Source of the DNA: Kribbella sindirgiensis
GTDB lineage: Bacteria; Actinomycetota; Actinomycetes; Propionibacteriales; Kribbellaceae
Direction: 5' to 3'
DNA length: 64,000 bases
Assembly: GCF_004331435.1 (NCBI RefSeq)
Contig: NZ_SJKA01000004.1
Coordinates: 372,001 to 436,000 of the forward strand
Part shown: positions 19,290 to 28,230 of the stretch, one piece after another
Position numbering within the stretch: position 1 is the first letter of the stretch
Layout: the number at the start of each line of letters is the position of its first letter
Program-made: the position numbers and the translations under genes
Notes under the pieces: generated by a model
Database searches by the model: none
The model's input: only the letters and a program-made list of their open reading frames with translations
What the model was told of the DNA's origin: nothing

Positions 19290-20078
19290 TCAGCTCGGCA
19301 CCCGGAGCCTGATCGCATCTAGTTTGCACCGCGCGGACTCGAGCGTCGGGTGACCCCGGTTCACCGTCGAGACCAGGATCGCGACGCAGCGCTCGAGATT
19401 GGCCTCGGCGGACTGCATCCGAGCTTGCGCCAGCTGGACGCACGCGAGGTTGTGCAATGTTGTGGCAAGCTCAGGATGCGTTCCACCGAGCACGCGCTCC
19501 TTCATGACCACGGCCTCCTGAAGGCGGTCCGACGCTGCGTCGGTGTCACCGAGCACAGCATGAGCGCTCCCCAGATTGTGGAGCACCACCGCGATCTCAT
19601 GGTGCGCCGGACCGTACGTGGACGCATATACAGCTCGTACCTCGTTCAATAACTCGAGAGCCTCCCTGGGTCGACCAACATCGACAAGGATCGCGGCAAA
19701 CGCCGCTTGATCCCGCGAGAGGGCCAGCGAGTCCACCGGCTGCAGGCGCAAACGGACGCGGATCCCTTCGCGGGCGAGCTTCTCGGCCGCTTCGAGTTCA
19801 CGTCGCGAGTGCGCCAAGCCGGCGAGGTTGTGCAGGAGATCAGCTGCCTGGACGCTCTCTCGAAGGCGGTGTGTGTCGAGGATTCGCAGAGCCTGTCCAT
19901 ACAGCCGCCGGGCCTCGTCCAGATCTCCCGTGTACTTCATGGCGATTCCCAGCTCGTTCAGTGGTGCCACCAGCTCGATCTCGGCCCCTGCCCGCTCCAG
20001 CACCTCGCGCAGTACGGCGATAGCCTCACGGTACCGGCCGGCTCGTCGCAGATCCCTCCCCTCGATCAAGCGACTCAC
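19290..20078 (-). CDS. Tetratricopeptide-repeat protein
   Basis: A 262-residue helical protein built almost entirely of TPR units; repeated patterns such as ALxxLGxxxxxxGDxxxA (for example LNELGIAMKYTGDLDEARRLY and LHNLGSAHAVLGDTDAAS) give about six repeats of the NPHP3/FxSxx type. No effector domain is seen. The start is a GTG at 20078 that overlaps the stop codon of the small exported-peptide gene as GTGA, so the two are co-translated. TPR proteins bind peptides or proteins, so a partner in or near this operon, possibly the exported peptide itself, is plausible; that is inference. Confidence 0.85.
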   Translation of the reverse strand: MSRLIEGRDLRRAGRYREAIAVLREVLERAGAEIELVAPLNELGIAMKYTGDLDEARRLYGQALRILDTHRLRESVQAADLLHNLAGLAHSRRELEAAEKLAREGIRVRLRLQPVDSLALSRDQAAFAAILVDVGRPREALELLNEVRAVYASTYGPAHHEIAVVLHNLGSAHAVLGDTDAASDRLQEAVVMKERVLGGTHPELATTLHNLACVQLAQARMQSAEANLERCVAILVSTVNRGHPTLESARCKLDAIRLRVPS

Positions 20079-20254
20079 AGCTGGAGCAACACCTCATTGT
20101 GGTTCGTCGAAGAACTACCGACCGGGTCCGCTGCCTGTGTCAGGTCGACATGCGCGGCATCCGGCAGCAGGACCGCTGCAGACGCGCCGCCAGCCAACCC
20201 GAGAACCGCCAACAGGCTGGCACAGATCGTCCGCCAAGCTACCTTGTGAGTCAT
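20075..20254 (-). CDS. Small exported peptide coupled to the TPR gene
   Basis: A 59-residue peptide with a classical Sec signal: basic MTHKVAWRT, a hydrophobic core ASLLAVLGLAGG and an ASA cleavage site, leaving a mature tail of about 33 residues ending in HNEVLLQL. AAGGA lies 6 bases before the ATG at 20254. Its stop overlaps the GTG of the TPR gene, a strong sign that the two are functionally linked. It could be a signalling peptide sensed by the TPR protein, a secreted effector, or a leader peptide; no family is recognised. Confidence 0.6.
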   Translation of the reverse strand: MTHKVAWRTICASLLAVLGLAGGASAAVLLPDAAHVDLTQAADPVGSSSTNHNEVLLQL

Positions 20255-20291
20255 CGCCATTCCTTTCGTCATTCCGACTCCACGACAAGCA

Positions 20292-20312
20292 GTACGCCGT
20301 ACGCCGTACGCC
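20292..20312. repeat. GTACGCC triplicate tandem repeat
   Basis: Three perfect copies of the heptamer GTACGCC stand in the divergent spacer between the exported-peptide gene and the AlaX gene. Similar GTACGCCGTAC words occur elsewhere in the window, so this may be a genome-typical word rather than a binding site. Confidence 0.6.
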
Positions 20313-20437
20313 GACGCATGGATCACTCGTGGCGCCGCGGGTTGCCGACGAGCAGCTGCCGCGCCGTGCGCTCCAGCCCGCACTGCTGTCCGAGAAACCT
20401 GTTGTCGCGAGGCAGCGCACGCGGATACCGTCCGGAT

Positions 20438-20475
20438 GTTCGATATAATCGACATAACGTTCAGTATTCCGGAGG
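20438..20475 (+). promoter_or_regulatory. Candidate promoter and RBS of the AlaX-XRE operon
   Basis: An AT-rich island in GC-rich DNA contains a perfect TATAAT at 20444-20449, without an obvious -35 match, followed by GGAGGG 6-7 bases before the ATG at 20482. The expected transcript would start near 20456 with a leader of about 26 bases. Confidence 0.5.
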
Positions 20476-20481
20476 GACGCG

Positions 20482-21177
20482 ATGCAGATCCGGACGTATC
20501 TCGACGACACCTATGCGGAGCAGGTCGATACAAGGGTGATCGCCACGGGACATCATGAAGGGCGCCCGTGGGTAGCCGTGGAACACTGCCTGTTCCATCC
20601 GCAGGGCGGCGGCCAGCCCGCGGACCGGGGATCCCTGGAGGACATCGAGGTCGTCCCCGTTTGGGACCACCGGTTGGGACTGGTTACGGTGATGTCCGCG
20701 TCCGCGAGCGCCGGTTGGCCGGAGTTCGCCAAGGGGCAGGCGGTGCGAGCACGAATCGACCTGGACGCGCGCATGGCGCACGCGGCACTGCACACCGCCG
20801 GACATCTGATCGATGCTGCCGGCCGTGCACAGGGATGGGAGCCGGCTGGAAGCAACCACTTCCCCGGCCAGGCGCGCATAGAGTTCACCACCCCGCAAGT
20901 GGATCCACGATTGACCGAGCCCGAAGGCCGCCAGGAAATACTGACCGAGCTGCGGAAAACTGTCGCGGCTGCGATTGCGGAGAGCCTGCCCGTGACCGCG
21001 GCTGTAGACGAGCAGGGCCGGCGTGCGGTCTCTCTGGGTTCGCTGCATTCCGCTCCATGCGGCGGCACCCATGTGCGCCGCCTCGGTGACCTGAGTGACG
21101 TGGATCTGTCGACACTGAAGGTCAAACGCGGCCGCATCCGCGTCTCGTACTCGGCAAGCCACGAGTCACGCTCATGA
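20482..21177 (+). CDS. Alanyl-tRNA editing protein (AlaX-type)
   Basis: A 231-residue freestanding homologue of the AlaRS editing domain, which hydrolyses Ser-tRNA(Ala) or Gly-tRNA(Ala). The family motifs are complete: FHPQGGGQPADRG (about residues 38-50), the zinc-binding HxxxH as H104/H108 in HTAGHLID, and C193/H197 in CGGTH. The gene overlaps the following XRE-cupin gene by four bases (ATGA), so they form an operon. A misactivated or related small molecule may be sensed by the cupin; that is inference. Confidence 0.9.
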   Translation: MQIRTYLDDTYAEQVDTRVIATGHHEGRPWVAVEHCLFHPQGGGQPADRGSLEDIEVVPVWDHRLGLVTVMSASASAGWPEFAKGQAVRARIDLDARMAHAALHTAGHLIDAAGRAQGWEPAGSNHFPGQARIEFTTPQVDPRLTEPEGRQEILTELRKTVAAAIAESLPVTAAVDEQGRRAVSLGSLHSAPCGGTHVRRLGDLSDVDLSTLKVKRGRIRVSYSASHESRS

Positions 21178-21743
21178 CTCCGTCACGAGGCCGCACCACC
21201 AGCAGCACTGCCGAAGCGGTCGGAGCGCAGATCCGCAAGCGTCGGGAACAGCGTGGGATGACCGGCTCCGAGCTCGCGCGTCGGGCGGGCCTGAGCAAGG
21301 CGACACTGTCGCAACTGGAAGCCGGCAGGGGAAACCCGACAATCGAAACACTCGACGCGCTCGCGATAGCTCTCCGGATCCCGTTGAACGATCTGCTCAC
21401 CCGCGATACCGATCCCGGCCCGGTCCTCGTGCCTGGCACCGACCTCGCCCAGAACGAGGTCAGCCGCGAATTGCTGCGCCGGATCAGCAGCGGGCACAGC
21501 CTCGAAATCTGGCGGCTGCGGATGCCGCCTGACACCGAGTTGGCAGGAGTTCCACACGCGACCGGAACCGTGGAACACCTACTCGTTGCCACGGGGCATC
21601 TGACCGCTGGCCCTTCAGAGGGGCCTCACCCGCTTGCACCGGGCGACCTGCTCGCCTTCGCCGGCGACGCCCCTCATATCTACCGCACCGGCACCGAGCC
21701 GGCCGACGTCACCGTCGTCATCGCCTCGCCCATCGTCACCTGA
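21174..21743 (+). CDS. XRE-family regulator with C-terminal cupin
   Basis: A 189-residue regulator with an N-terminal HTH_3 domain (about residues 16-75; LARRAGLSKATLSQLEAGR is the HTH) and a C-terminal cupin barrel (about 105-185) with PHATGTVEHLLVATG and LAPGDLLAFAGDAPH strands. Members of this class sense small ligands and often autoregulate with a metabolic gene. Here the partner is the AlaX-type editing protein just upstream, joined by an ATGA overlap. Confidence 0.88.
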   Translation: MTPSRGRTTSSTAEAVGAQIRKRREQRGMTGSELARRAGLSKATLSQLEAGRGNPTIETLDALAIALRIPLNDLLTRDTDPGPVLVPGTDLAQNEVSRELLRRISSGHSLEIWRLRMPPDTELAGVPHATGTVEHLLVATGHLTAGPSEGPHPLAPGDLLAFAGDAPHIYRTGTEPADVTVVIASPIVT

Positions 21744-21906
21744 AATCCCCCACCATGACTGCGCTTTCGGTCCTTTCACCAGCAACAACATCACGGTCGC
21801 CGGGATGCGCGAGGTCTTGCCGCATTCACGATCTGTTCTGGTGATCTTTGAAGCACGCGCCGGCGAGCAACTAACGGCCTCGCATATCGCTTGAGCGCGA
21901 GCAGGG

Positions 21907-22473
21907 TCATCTGGCCCCGCCCAGACCATCGGATCGGGTGCACGTTCTGGTAGCGCTCTTCGCGGACGGCGTACGGAGACCTCGGCCGCCCATCATGTAC
22001 GTCTCCTGCTGTAGCCCGCGGTCGTCGAACCAGCCGCGGGGGTTGTGCGGGAAGGTCAGCATCGTTAGGTGCGCGACCCCGAACTCGTCGACCAGACGGA
22101 AGAATCTGCTCTGTTCGTCGACCGACGGCGCTCCAGGACCGAGGCTATTCAGTACACCGTTGCGGAGTGCGTCAAGTTTCTCTTGCTGGTGTGTTGCCTG
22201 GGCGGCGCGGGTTGCATTGATCACCGCGTCGGTGAAGATCGGGTCATCGGCCAGCTGATCGAAGGTCAGGCCGGAGCCCTGTTCCTGCAGCTCAGTGACG
22301 GTATCGGCCAGATCTTCGAACCATTGCGTCATTCGTTTGTTGTGGGTCCATCCCATCGCGACCGCGAAGGCGACGGCCAGAGGGCTGCCGACCACCGGAA
22401 TCATGCCTGCCGCGCCCTCGACGGTCGCTTCGACAACTTCCCGGGCAGTGGTCTTCTGGGGCGGCTTCTCCAT
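21907..22473 (-). CDS. Uncharacterised protein, possibly frameshifted at its C-terminus
   Basis: The 188-residue product begins with a helix VVEATVEGAAGMIPVVG and a hydrophobic hairpin SPLAVAFAVAMGW, then a soluble helical region with ELQEQGSGLTFDQL. AGGAGGAGAGC gives a strong ribosome binding site for the ATG at 22473. The last ~35 residues become Ser/Arg/Thr-rich in a way typical of out-of-frame GC-rich DNA. A neighbouring frame there reads more protein-like (SPYAVREERYQNVHPIRW), so a frameshift near 22000 is possible. No function is known to me; membrane association is an inference from the hairpin. Confidence 0.6.
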   Translation of the reverse strand: MEKPPQKTTAREVVEATVEGAAGMIPVVGSPLAVAFAVAMGWTHNKRMTQWFEDLADTVTELQEQGSGLTFDQLADDPIFTDAVINATRAAQATHQQEKLDALRNGVLNSLGPGAPSVDEQSRFFRLVDEFGVAHLTMLTFPHNPRGWFDDRGLQQETYMMGGRGLRTPSAKSATRTCTRSDGLGGAR

Positions 22474-22569
22474 GCTCTCCTCCTAGCAGCTCAAGCGGGT
22501 TCGAGAACAAGATCGCCTGTCGCTGCTGGTGACACGTCCGTCCACAACGGAGATTGGCTGTCAGGCGCT

Positions 22570-23430
22570 CTACCCGAAGTCCAGGCTTGCGAGCACGTCT
22601 GTGTCACGTGGGGTGATCCGAAGACACTCGAGCGGTCTGGTCTTGGTGGGATGCACGACCTCGATCCATTCCTTGCCTCCGAACTCCGTCAGGCAGCGCG
22701 GGATGGAGCGCAAGTAGCGCTGGTTGAAGCCCGCGAAGTACGGCGTAACGGGCTTGTCGACATCCACGCCGTGCAAGTGGCCGAGCCTTGGATTGACGCC
22801 GCAGCTCTCCCAATACCGGAGGACTGCGATGCCTGCGCGGAACAGCGGGCTGGATGGCGCCCAACGATCCTCAGCGTGCTCCATCGCGAACCGGCTACGG
22901 ACCGAACCCTCTTCGAGCGTAAGTCGCTCGAGGCCGATCGCTCCCTTGTCGAGCGCGTTGCACAACACCTCACGGTCGGCTCGTGGAATCCAGTCCTCCA
23001 GACCTTCGAACTCCGGCAGCATCGCGTGACGCGGTGCCCTGCCGGCGGTCGGATCGGTCGGGATCGCTCGGAGCCGCTGCCGCGCGGTCTCGACCGAGTC
23101 ACCGACCCGCCACAAGACGATCGGGCTGAGTTCAGCTGGATCACCGTATTCGAAGACGAGCTGACAACCACGGCGTCGCCCGATCAGCTCTTGCCGGAAC
23201 ACGCTGTAGGGATCTCGCCCGTAGGACAGACAAGTGACAAAGTGCGAGACCCAACGTTCGTCCGTATCCCGCGTAATCAGGAGGTCGACGTCCTTGGGTT
23301 GCACCGCTCCGCGCGCGAACGACCCGAACACGGCGACCTCGCGCACCAGGCTGAGTGGCCACTCCGTTTTCCCTGCGTCGAGGTGATCGAGCATCACATC
23401 GACCAACGCGATGGCCTTCTCACGCTCCAT
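22570..23430 (-). CDS. Nucleotidyltransferase-domain protein
   Basis: A 286-residue protein with an N-terminal minimal nucleotidyltransferase core: VFGSFARGAVQPKDVDLLI shows the G-S-x(9)-D-x-D metal site. The middle and C-terminal parts are alpha-helical and of unknown fold. The ATG at 23430 overlaps the end of the upstream HTH gene by 11 bases, so the pair is coupled. NTase genes joined to HTH partners are common in toxin-antitoxin and abortive-infection modules (for example AbiE-type), but the partner's body is unfamiliar, so this remains a hypothesis. Confidence 0.8.
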   Translation of the reverse strand: MEREKAIALVDVMLDHLDAGKTEWPLSLVREVAVFGSFARGAVQPKDVDLLITRDTDERWVSHFVTCLSYGRDPYSVFRQELIGRRRGCQLVFEYGDPAELSPIVLWRVGDSVETARQRLRAIPTDPTAGRAPRHAMLPEFEGLEDWIPRADREVLCNALDKGAIGLERLTLEEGSVRSRFAMEHAEDRWAPSSPLFRAGIAVLRYWESCGVNPRLGHLHGVDVDKPVTPYFAGFNQRYLRSIPRCLTEFGGKEWIEVVHPTKTRPLECLRITPRDTDVLASLDFG

Positions 23431-24460
23431 TCCCAACCGCCTCCCCCAACTCAGGGAACGACTTGCCCAACGCGACCAGCCGGAATGCCTCCATCTCGCG
23501 CACATGTGCGGCGTGAACCAACGGAGCTATCGCAGCCCGTACCGCGGCCTTGCAAGCGCCATAGCCAAGCTCGTACACCGGATGCCCGTCAGCCGGCGCC
23601 GGGTCATCCGGCGCGATCCCCGACTGAGCACACAACATCCGCGCAGTCGCACGCGCCAGCGGCCGCACCGAGGTATACATCGGCTCGTTGAGCAGAGCCT
23701 TCAGATCCCACAAGTCACCCCGATCTGGACCATGGACCTGCAGAGTCCGGTCGCCGTCACGTTCTCGCGACAACGGATCGAGGGCGTTCCTCATCGATTC
23801 GCGACGCCACACGAAGCCGGCAGTGTCGAGGGCGACCAAGCCGTACTCTGCCAGCATCTCGACCGCAGGCTCCGCATCGTCGTACCGCGCAGCACTCTGG
23901 TCGGCGTACTCGTCCACGACCTTGTCGAGCCGGTCACGCCACTCGAAGGAATGCGCGCCTGTCGGCCAGCCCCGCAGAAAGCTGTCCGCGTCGACGATGA
24001 CCGGGCGACCGGGAAACATCTTGGCGGCCTCAAGAAAGCCGGTGTCGACGTACCACGCCGCAGGCTCGACCCGGCCGAGCCAGTCAGCCAGGCGGAAGAA
24101 CACATCCCGCTTCGGACGGTTGCACGCCGCGGGTATCGCGAGATGCAGCGCCGCCGGGCGCAGGTCGACGTCGACCGAGTCATACAGATCACGGCCCCAC
24201 GCATCGAGCAGCGGTGAGTAGTAAGTCGCACCGCTGTAAACCTCGGCCGGCAGATTCAGCGCCTCCGCGTACGCCTGGCTGAACGGATGGACCCGGTCGC
24301 CCTTGTCCTGCTGCTCGTCATCGGTCAGGACCATCACCCGGCCCGTGATGGTCCTGTGGAACGGCACCGGGAGCTTGCCGTTCTTCACCCAGTTGTACGC
24401 AGTACGACGCGGCACGCCGTTCTGCTCTGCCCACTGCGACAGCGGAATCGGAGGAGTCAT
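23420..24460 (-). CDS. HTH-domain protein paired with nucleotidyltransferase
   Basis: A 346-residue protein. Residues about 1-40 (SQWAEQNGVPRRTAYNWVKN) form a MerR/excisionase-type helix-turn-helix; the remaining ~300 residues contain conserved-looking segments (DVDLRPAALHLAIPA; AWYVDTGFLEAAKMFPGRP) but no family I can name. The ATG at 24460 has no ribosome binding site. The -10-like CATACT lies 6 bases before it, suggesting a leaderless transcript. A palindrome (TGGCAC-A-GTGCCA) covers the promoter, suggesting autorepression. It is translationally coupled to the NTase gene. Confidence 0.7.
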   Translation of the reverse strand: MTPPIPLSQWAEQNGVPRRTAYNWVKNGKLPVPFHRTITGRVMVLTDDEQQDKGDRVHPFSQAYAEALNLPAEVYSGATYYSPLLDAWGRDLYDSVDVDLRPAALHLAIPAACNRPKRDVFFRLADWLGRVEPAAWYVDTGFLEAAKMFPGRPVIVDADSFLRGWPTGAHSFEWRDRLDKVVDEYADQSAARYDDAEPAVEMLAEYGLVALDTAGFVWRRESMRNALDPLSRERDGDRTLQVHGPDRGDLWDLKALLNEPMYTSVRPLARATARMLCAQSGIAPDDPAPADGHPVYELGYGACKAAVRAAIAPLVHAAHVREMEAFRLVALGKSFPELGEAVGNGA

Positions 24461-24469
24461 GATTCGAGT

Positions 24470-24492
24470 ATGGCACAAATGGCACAGTGCCA
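24470..24492 (-). promoter_or_regulatory. Palindromic operator/promoter of the HTH-NTase pair
   Basis: A perfect inverted repeat TGGCAC-A-GTGCCA (24480-24492) plus an extra direct copy of TGGCAC at 24471-24476. It sits where the -35 region would be for a leaderless promoter reading into the HTH gene at 24460. The HTH protein is the obvious candidate ligand. Confidence 0.55.
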
Positions 24493-24887
24493 AACATGAC
24501 ACGCCGCGCCAATTTGGCCAACCCTCTGACCGGCCTGTGCACGCACGACCCGGCCCGGCAGCGAGCGCTTCCACGCCAAGCAGCTCATCCAACGTCGCCC
24601 GCTGGTCGGTCTCTTCGCCACTTGAGGCGCTGCCCTCCGCTGCGCACCCTCATTACGCCTGCGCCTCGACCTTGCCCGTCGTACGACGATCCGCCGAAGC
24701 ACACGAGCAGCTTGTGGGTACGGCGCCGCGGCCGATCGGGCGCCTCTTTCCTTCAGCTTGCGAGTGCCTTCCTCCGCGGAGGAGGACAGCACTCCGAGCG
24801 GTCGTAGTCGCGGACAGCTGCTTTGACCTTCTCCCCCAGCACCCGCACACAGGTGGTCGACAGTGCCGGCCGTTCTACGAATCCGCC

Positions 24888-26675
24888 GGCCTCGGCGCCG
24901 AACAACGCCGCGACATGATCCAGCAGACCCAGTACGCCGCCACCCTCGCCTACAGTGGCCGTCGCAAACGCCGCCACCAGCGCCTCACCGCTCAGCTAGC
25001 GGCGCTGCACGCAGAACACGACAAGTGGAACTTCCGCACCAACCAACTCATCATCGTCGACGAGGCCTCCATGGCTAGCACCATGGAACTCGCCACCCTC
25101 GCTCGCGCCGCCAACACCGCCGGCGCGAAACTCCTCCTCGTCGGCGACGACGCCCAGCTCTCGGCAGCCGACACCGGCGGCGCCTTCCGCCTCATCGCCA
25201 AAGACACTCAAGCCGCGGAACTGACCGACGTCTGGCGCTTCACCAACCCCTGGGAGCGCGACGCAAGCCTCGCGCTCCGGCGAGGTGACATCACCGCCAT
25301 TGACATCTACGACGGCCACAACCGGCTCACCACCGGATCATCAGAAGAGATGGAGGACGCCGCGTACAAAGCCTGGCACGCCGACGCCAGAGCTGGCCGG
25401 TCCAGCCTGCTAATCGCCGCCGACAACACCACCGTCGCCCGCCTGAACGACCGCGCCCGCCTGGACCGCATCACCACGGGCGAGGTCGAACCCGACGGCA
25501 TCGAGCTCCACAACGGCAACCACGTCGGCCTCGGCGACCACGTCGTCACCCGCCTCAACAACCGCCGGCTCCGATACGGCACGACCAACTTCGTCAAGAA
25601 CGGCGACCACTGGACGGTGATCCAGCGGTGGCCAGACGGCTCGCTCTCCGTCCAGAACCATCGCGGAGACACTGTCACCCTGCCCAGCGGCTACGTCCAG
25701 GAATCCGTCGAACTCGCCTACGCCACCACAGCCCATCGAGCCCAAGGCGCCACCGTCGACGCAGCCCACCTCGTCGTCACAGACCAGCTCACCCGGGCCC
25801 TGATGTACGTCGGCATGACCCGCGGCCGCCACACCAACGCCGCCTACGTAGCCACCCACCAAACCACGTCAGACCTTCACGAACCCCACCCCGAACAGAC
25901 CATGCAAGACGTACTCGACGCCGTCCTCAGCGACCCCGGCGTTGAACAATCCGCCCACGAGGTCATGCGCCGAGAACTCGACAACGCCAGCTGTCTCGAT
26001 CGCCTTGTTCCAATCCACGAACACCTCTGCCAGCTCGACGCCCAGAGTCGCTACCAGCCGGCAATCGCCTCCTCCGGCCTCGACTCAATGGACCGGGCCG
26101 CACTCCAAGCCTCTCCGGCCTATGGCCCCTTCATCGCGCAGCTACGCCGCGCGGAGAATGCAGGCATCGACGTCCCAGAGCTTCTGCGTCGCGCCGTCAA
26201 CCAAACAACAACCGCCAACGCCCATGACCTCGCCGCAGTCCTTCACGCCAGAGTCGGGCGGCTCATGGCAAGGTATCGGTGCCAGGGCGCCGCACCAGAA
26301 ATCGCCGGCCTCGTCATACCGGCGATTCACGTCAACGACCCCACGCTGATAGGTCCGCTCAGAGAACTCGAGGCGCAGATCGCCCAGCGCGCCGACTGGC
26401 TGGCGTCAGAGGCAATGTCCGAAAGACCCATCTGGCACCAGCAACTGGAGGAATCGCTGACCGCGACCGAGGCACTCGTACGCGACATTGCCGCCTACAG
26501 GGAGCGATACGGCGTGCACAGCGCTTCGCCGCTCGGCACGACACCTTCAAGCGATCAGCGCCTCCAACGCCGTCAATACGAGCGTTTGCTGTCTATGTTC
26601 CGCACCGCACATTCTGGTGCCGTCGAACGTCATCCTGAGCGCACTTTGCCCGCCGCGCACGATGCAGATCGGTGA
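24888..26675 (+). pseudogene. Conjugative relaxase/helicase (TraA/MobF-type), 3' remnant
   Basis: About 595 codons match the C-terminal helicase half of MobF/TraA relaxases: Walker B IIVDEASM, LLVGDDAQLSA (motif III), TTAHRAQGATVD and the final helicase motif ALMYVGMTRGRHTN. The relaxase domain with its His triad and the Walker A loop are absent; the frame upstream of about 24888 is open but reads as noise. This appears to be a 5'-truncated relic left by an insertion or deletion at the left end of the conjugative element. It is on the opposite strand to the T4SS genes. Confidence 0.75.
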
Positions 26676-27123
26676 CAGCATGAGCGAACCTTGGCGCCAG
26701 ACACCACGATTCCGGGCGTAGCGGCTGCCAGGTGTGGCGCCATGCTCGTACCGACATGCCGAAGAGCGTCAACCACTCCACGAGACAGACTCATGCCGCG
26801 GCGAATAGGGGATTTTCTAGGGCAGGCGGGATGGTGTTGGCACTACGTTTGGTCCCGATATCGACATTCGTGCGACTCGGGATCATCCTGGTTCTGTGAT
26901 CGACCGCCGTGTTCCGGGGCCTCAGAAGGGTGAACCTGTCTGGGTATGTCCGCAAGCCCCAGGTGATGCCAGCCTGAAGAGACGCGGTAGCAGGCCGCCA
27001 GAGTGCCCACGGCATCCCGGCGAGTTCCTGGTCGCGCCCAGGGCTCCGAAGGTTTGATGCGCTCCGCTGCGCCAAGTACCGAGCACCGGACTGAGCATCC
27101 GTGCTCTTGGGGCTCGCGCCCGG
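26676..27123. other. 450-base stretch without a recognisable gene
   Basis: Short frames on both strands lack ribosome binding sites and known domains. It separates the relaxase relic from a membrane-protein gene and may contain degraded element DNA. Confidence 0.35.
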
Positions 27124-28230
27124 TCACGGCTGTGCCTCGTCCGTCGCTGCGCCGTGGCGGTCGTCGTAGTTCGCGATGGTGACGAGCAAGCTGCCGTAGT
27201 AGCGGGCGCTAGCGACGGCGGCACGGTAGACGGTCCACACGCTCAGCGCCGTGATGCCGACTGCGGCCACGCTGTAGCCCCAGTGAACAGGGATGAACCG
27301 AAGAACAGCAATCACGCCCGCAAGCATTAGTACCAGATACATCGTGCAATACAAGTCCAGTCGGCCGCGCTGTTCATCATGTGAGGAGCGCAAGGAGGGC
27401 GGCAGTGAATCGAAGACTTGATCGACGAGTGACTCAACCGTCTGGCGGCGAGTCTCGTCCTCATAGCGACGCAGCACATTGCCAAGGCGGGTGGGCATGA
27501 TGTTCCGGTGGACCGGGAAATCGTCCAGCTTGAGCTCCAGATTCACCCGGCGGCGCAGGAGTTCACCGGGAGCTAGTAGCCGCCAGTCCAGTTCGTCGAC
27601 TCTGCTCTGTTCCTCGTCGGTCAACTCAAGGCGCGATTCCTGCCGGTTCGACAACTCGGATCCAGCGGCGGACCTGCTACCCAGGATCTGAACCTGCAGA
27701 ACGGCGATCATTTCCCGTGTGAAGTCTTCACGCGCTGCGATCTGCCGCTTCGCCCGTTTCCATGCAGCCTTGGTGAACCTGGCGTGCCGCTTCGCGAGAT
27801 GTTTGTGATGCTTGCGCCATCGCTCAGCTCTGGCGTCGGCGAGCCATTCGAGTGGGCGGCTCACGCCCCAATACCCCTCGAGTAGTCGAATGGACTCGAA
27901 AGCGAACGCCTGTGTGAGCATGGTCAGCACGACCACGGCCATCACGAGAAGCACCAGCCCACCGAGCGAAGTGTTGCCCATCGCACGCAGAGCCAAGGGG
28001 ATGGCGACCCCAGGGTCCAGTGAGGGTTGTCTGCCTTCAAGATCGCTGCTGCTCCCATCCAACACTGCACCAAGCTCCATGACGAACAGGGTGAGGAGCG
28101 CCAAGGCCGCAGACGGCAGCCATGCGCTGATGGAGAGTTGTTCCAGAATCTTGGCGGCAAGCTGAGAGAGTGACTTCGCAGCGCTCTGTATCGCTCCGCC
28201 GGCGCCTCGGTTGACGGTCTCGTCTGTCAC
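27124..28230 (-). CDS. Uncharacterised four-helix membrane protein
   Basis: A protein of about 368 residues with two N-terminal membrane helices (WLPSAALALLTLFVMELGAV; GGLVLLVMAVVVLTMLTQAF), a large basic and helical cytoplasmic middle (WRKHHKHLAKRHARF; RRRVNLELKLDDF), and two C-terminal helices (YLVLMLAGVIAVLRFI; YSVAAVGITALSVWTVYR). A GTG at 28230 is the likely start; upstream codons look non-coding. I recognise no family. It lies just outside the T4SS operon and could be element cargo. Confidence 0.6.
   Translation of the reverse strand: MTDETVNRGAGGAIQSAAKSLSQLAAKILEQLSISAWLPSAALALLTLFVMELGAVLDGSSSDLEGRQPSLDPGVAIPLALRAMGNTSLGGLVLLVMAVVVLTMLTQAFAFESIRLLEGYWGVSRPLEWLADARAERWRKHHKHLAKRHARFTKAAWKRAKRQIAAREDFTREMIAVLQVQILGSRSAAGSELSNRQESRLELTDEEQSRVDELDWRLLAPGELLRRRVNLELKLDDFPVHRNIMPTRLGNVLRRYEDETRRQTVESLVDQVFDSLPPSLRSSHDEQRGRLDLYCTMYLVLMLAGVIAVLRFIPVHWGYSVAAVGITALSVWTVYRAAVASARYYGSLLVTIANYDDRHGAATDEAQP

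Noticed and set aside
22069..23691. 540-codon plus-strand frame
   Set aside because: Antisense to the NTase, HTH and hairpin-helix genes; composition is typical of a shadow frame.
24303..24887. Open frame continuous with the relaxase relic
   Set aside because: Composition is Pro/Arg/Ser-rich without domains, it overlaps the palindromic operator and HTH gene, and homology starts only at about 24888.
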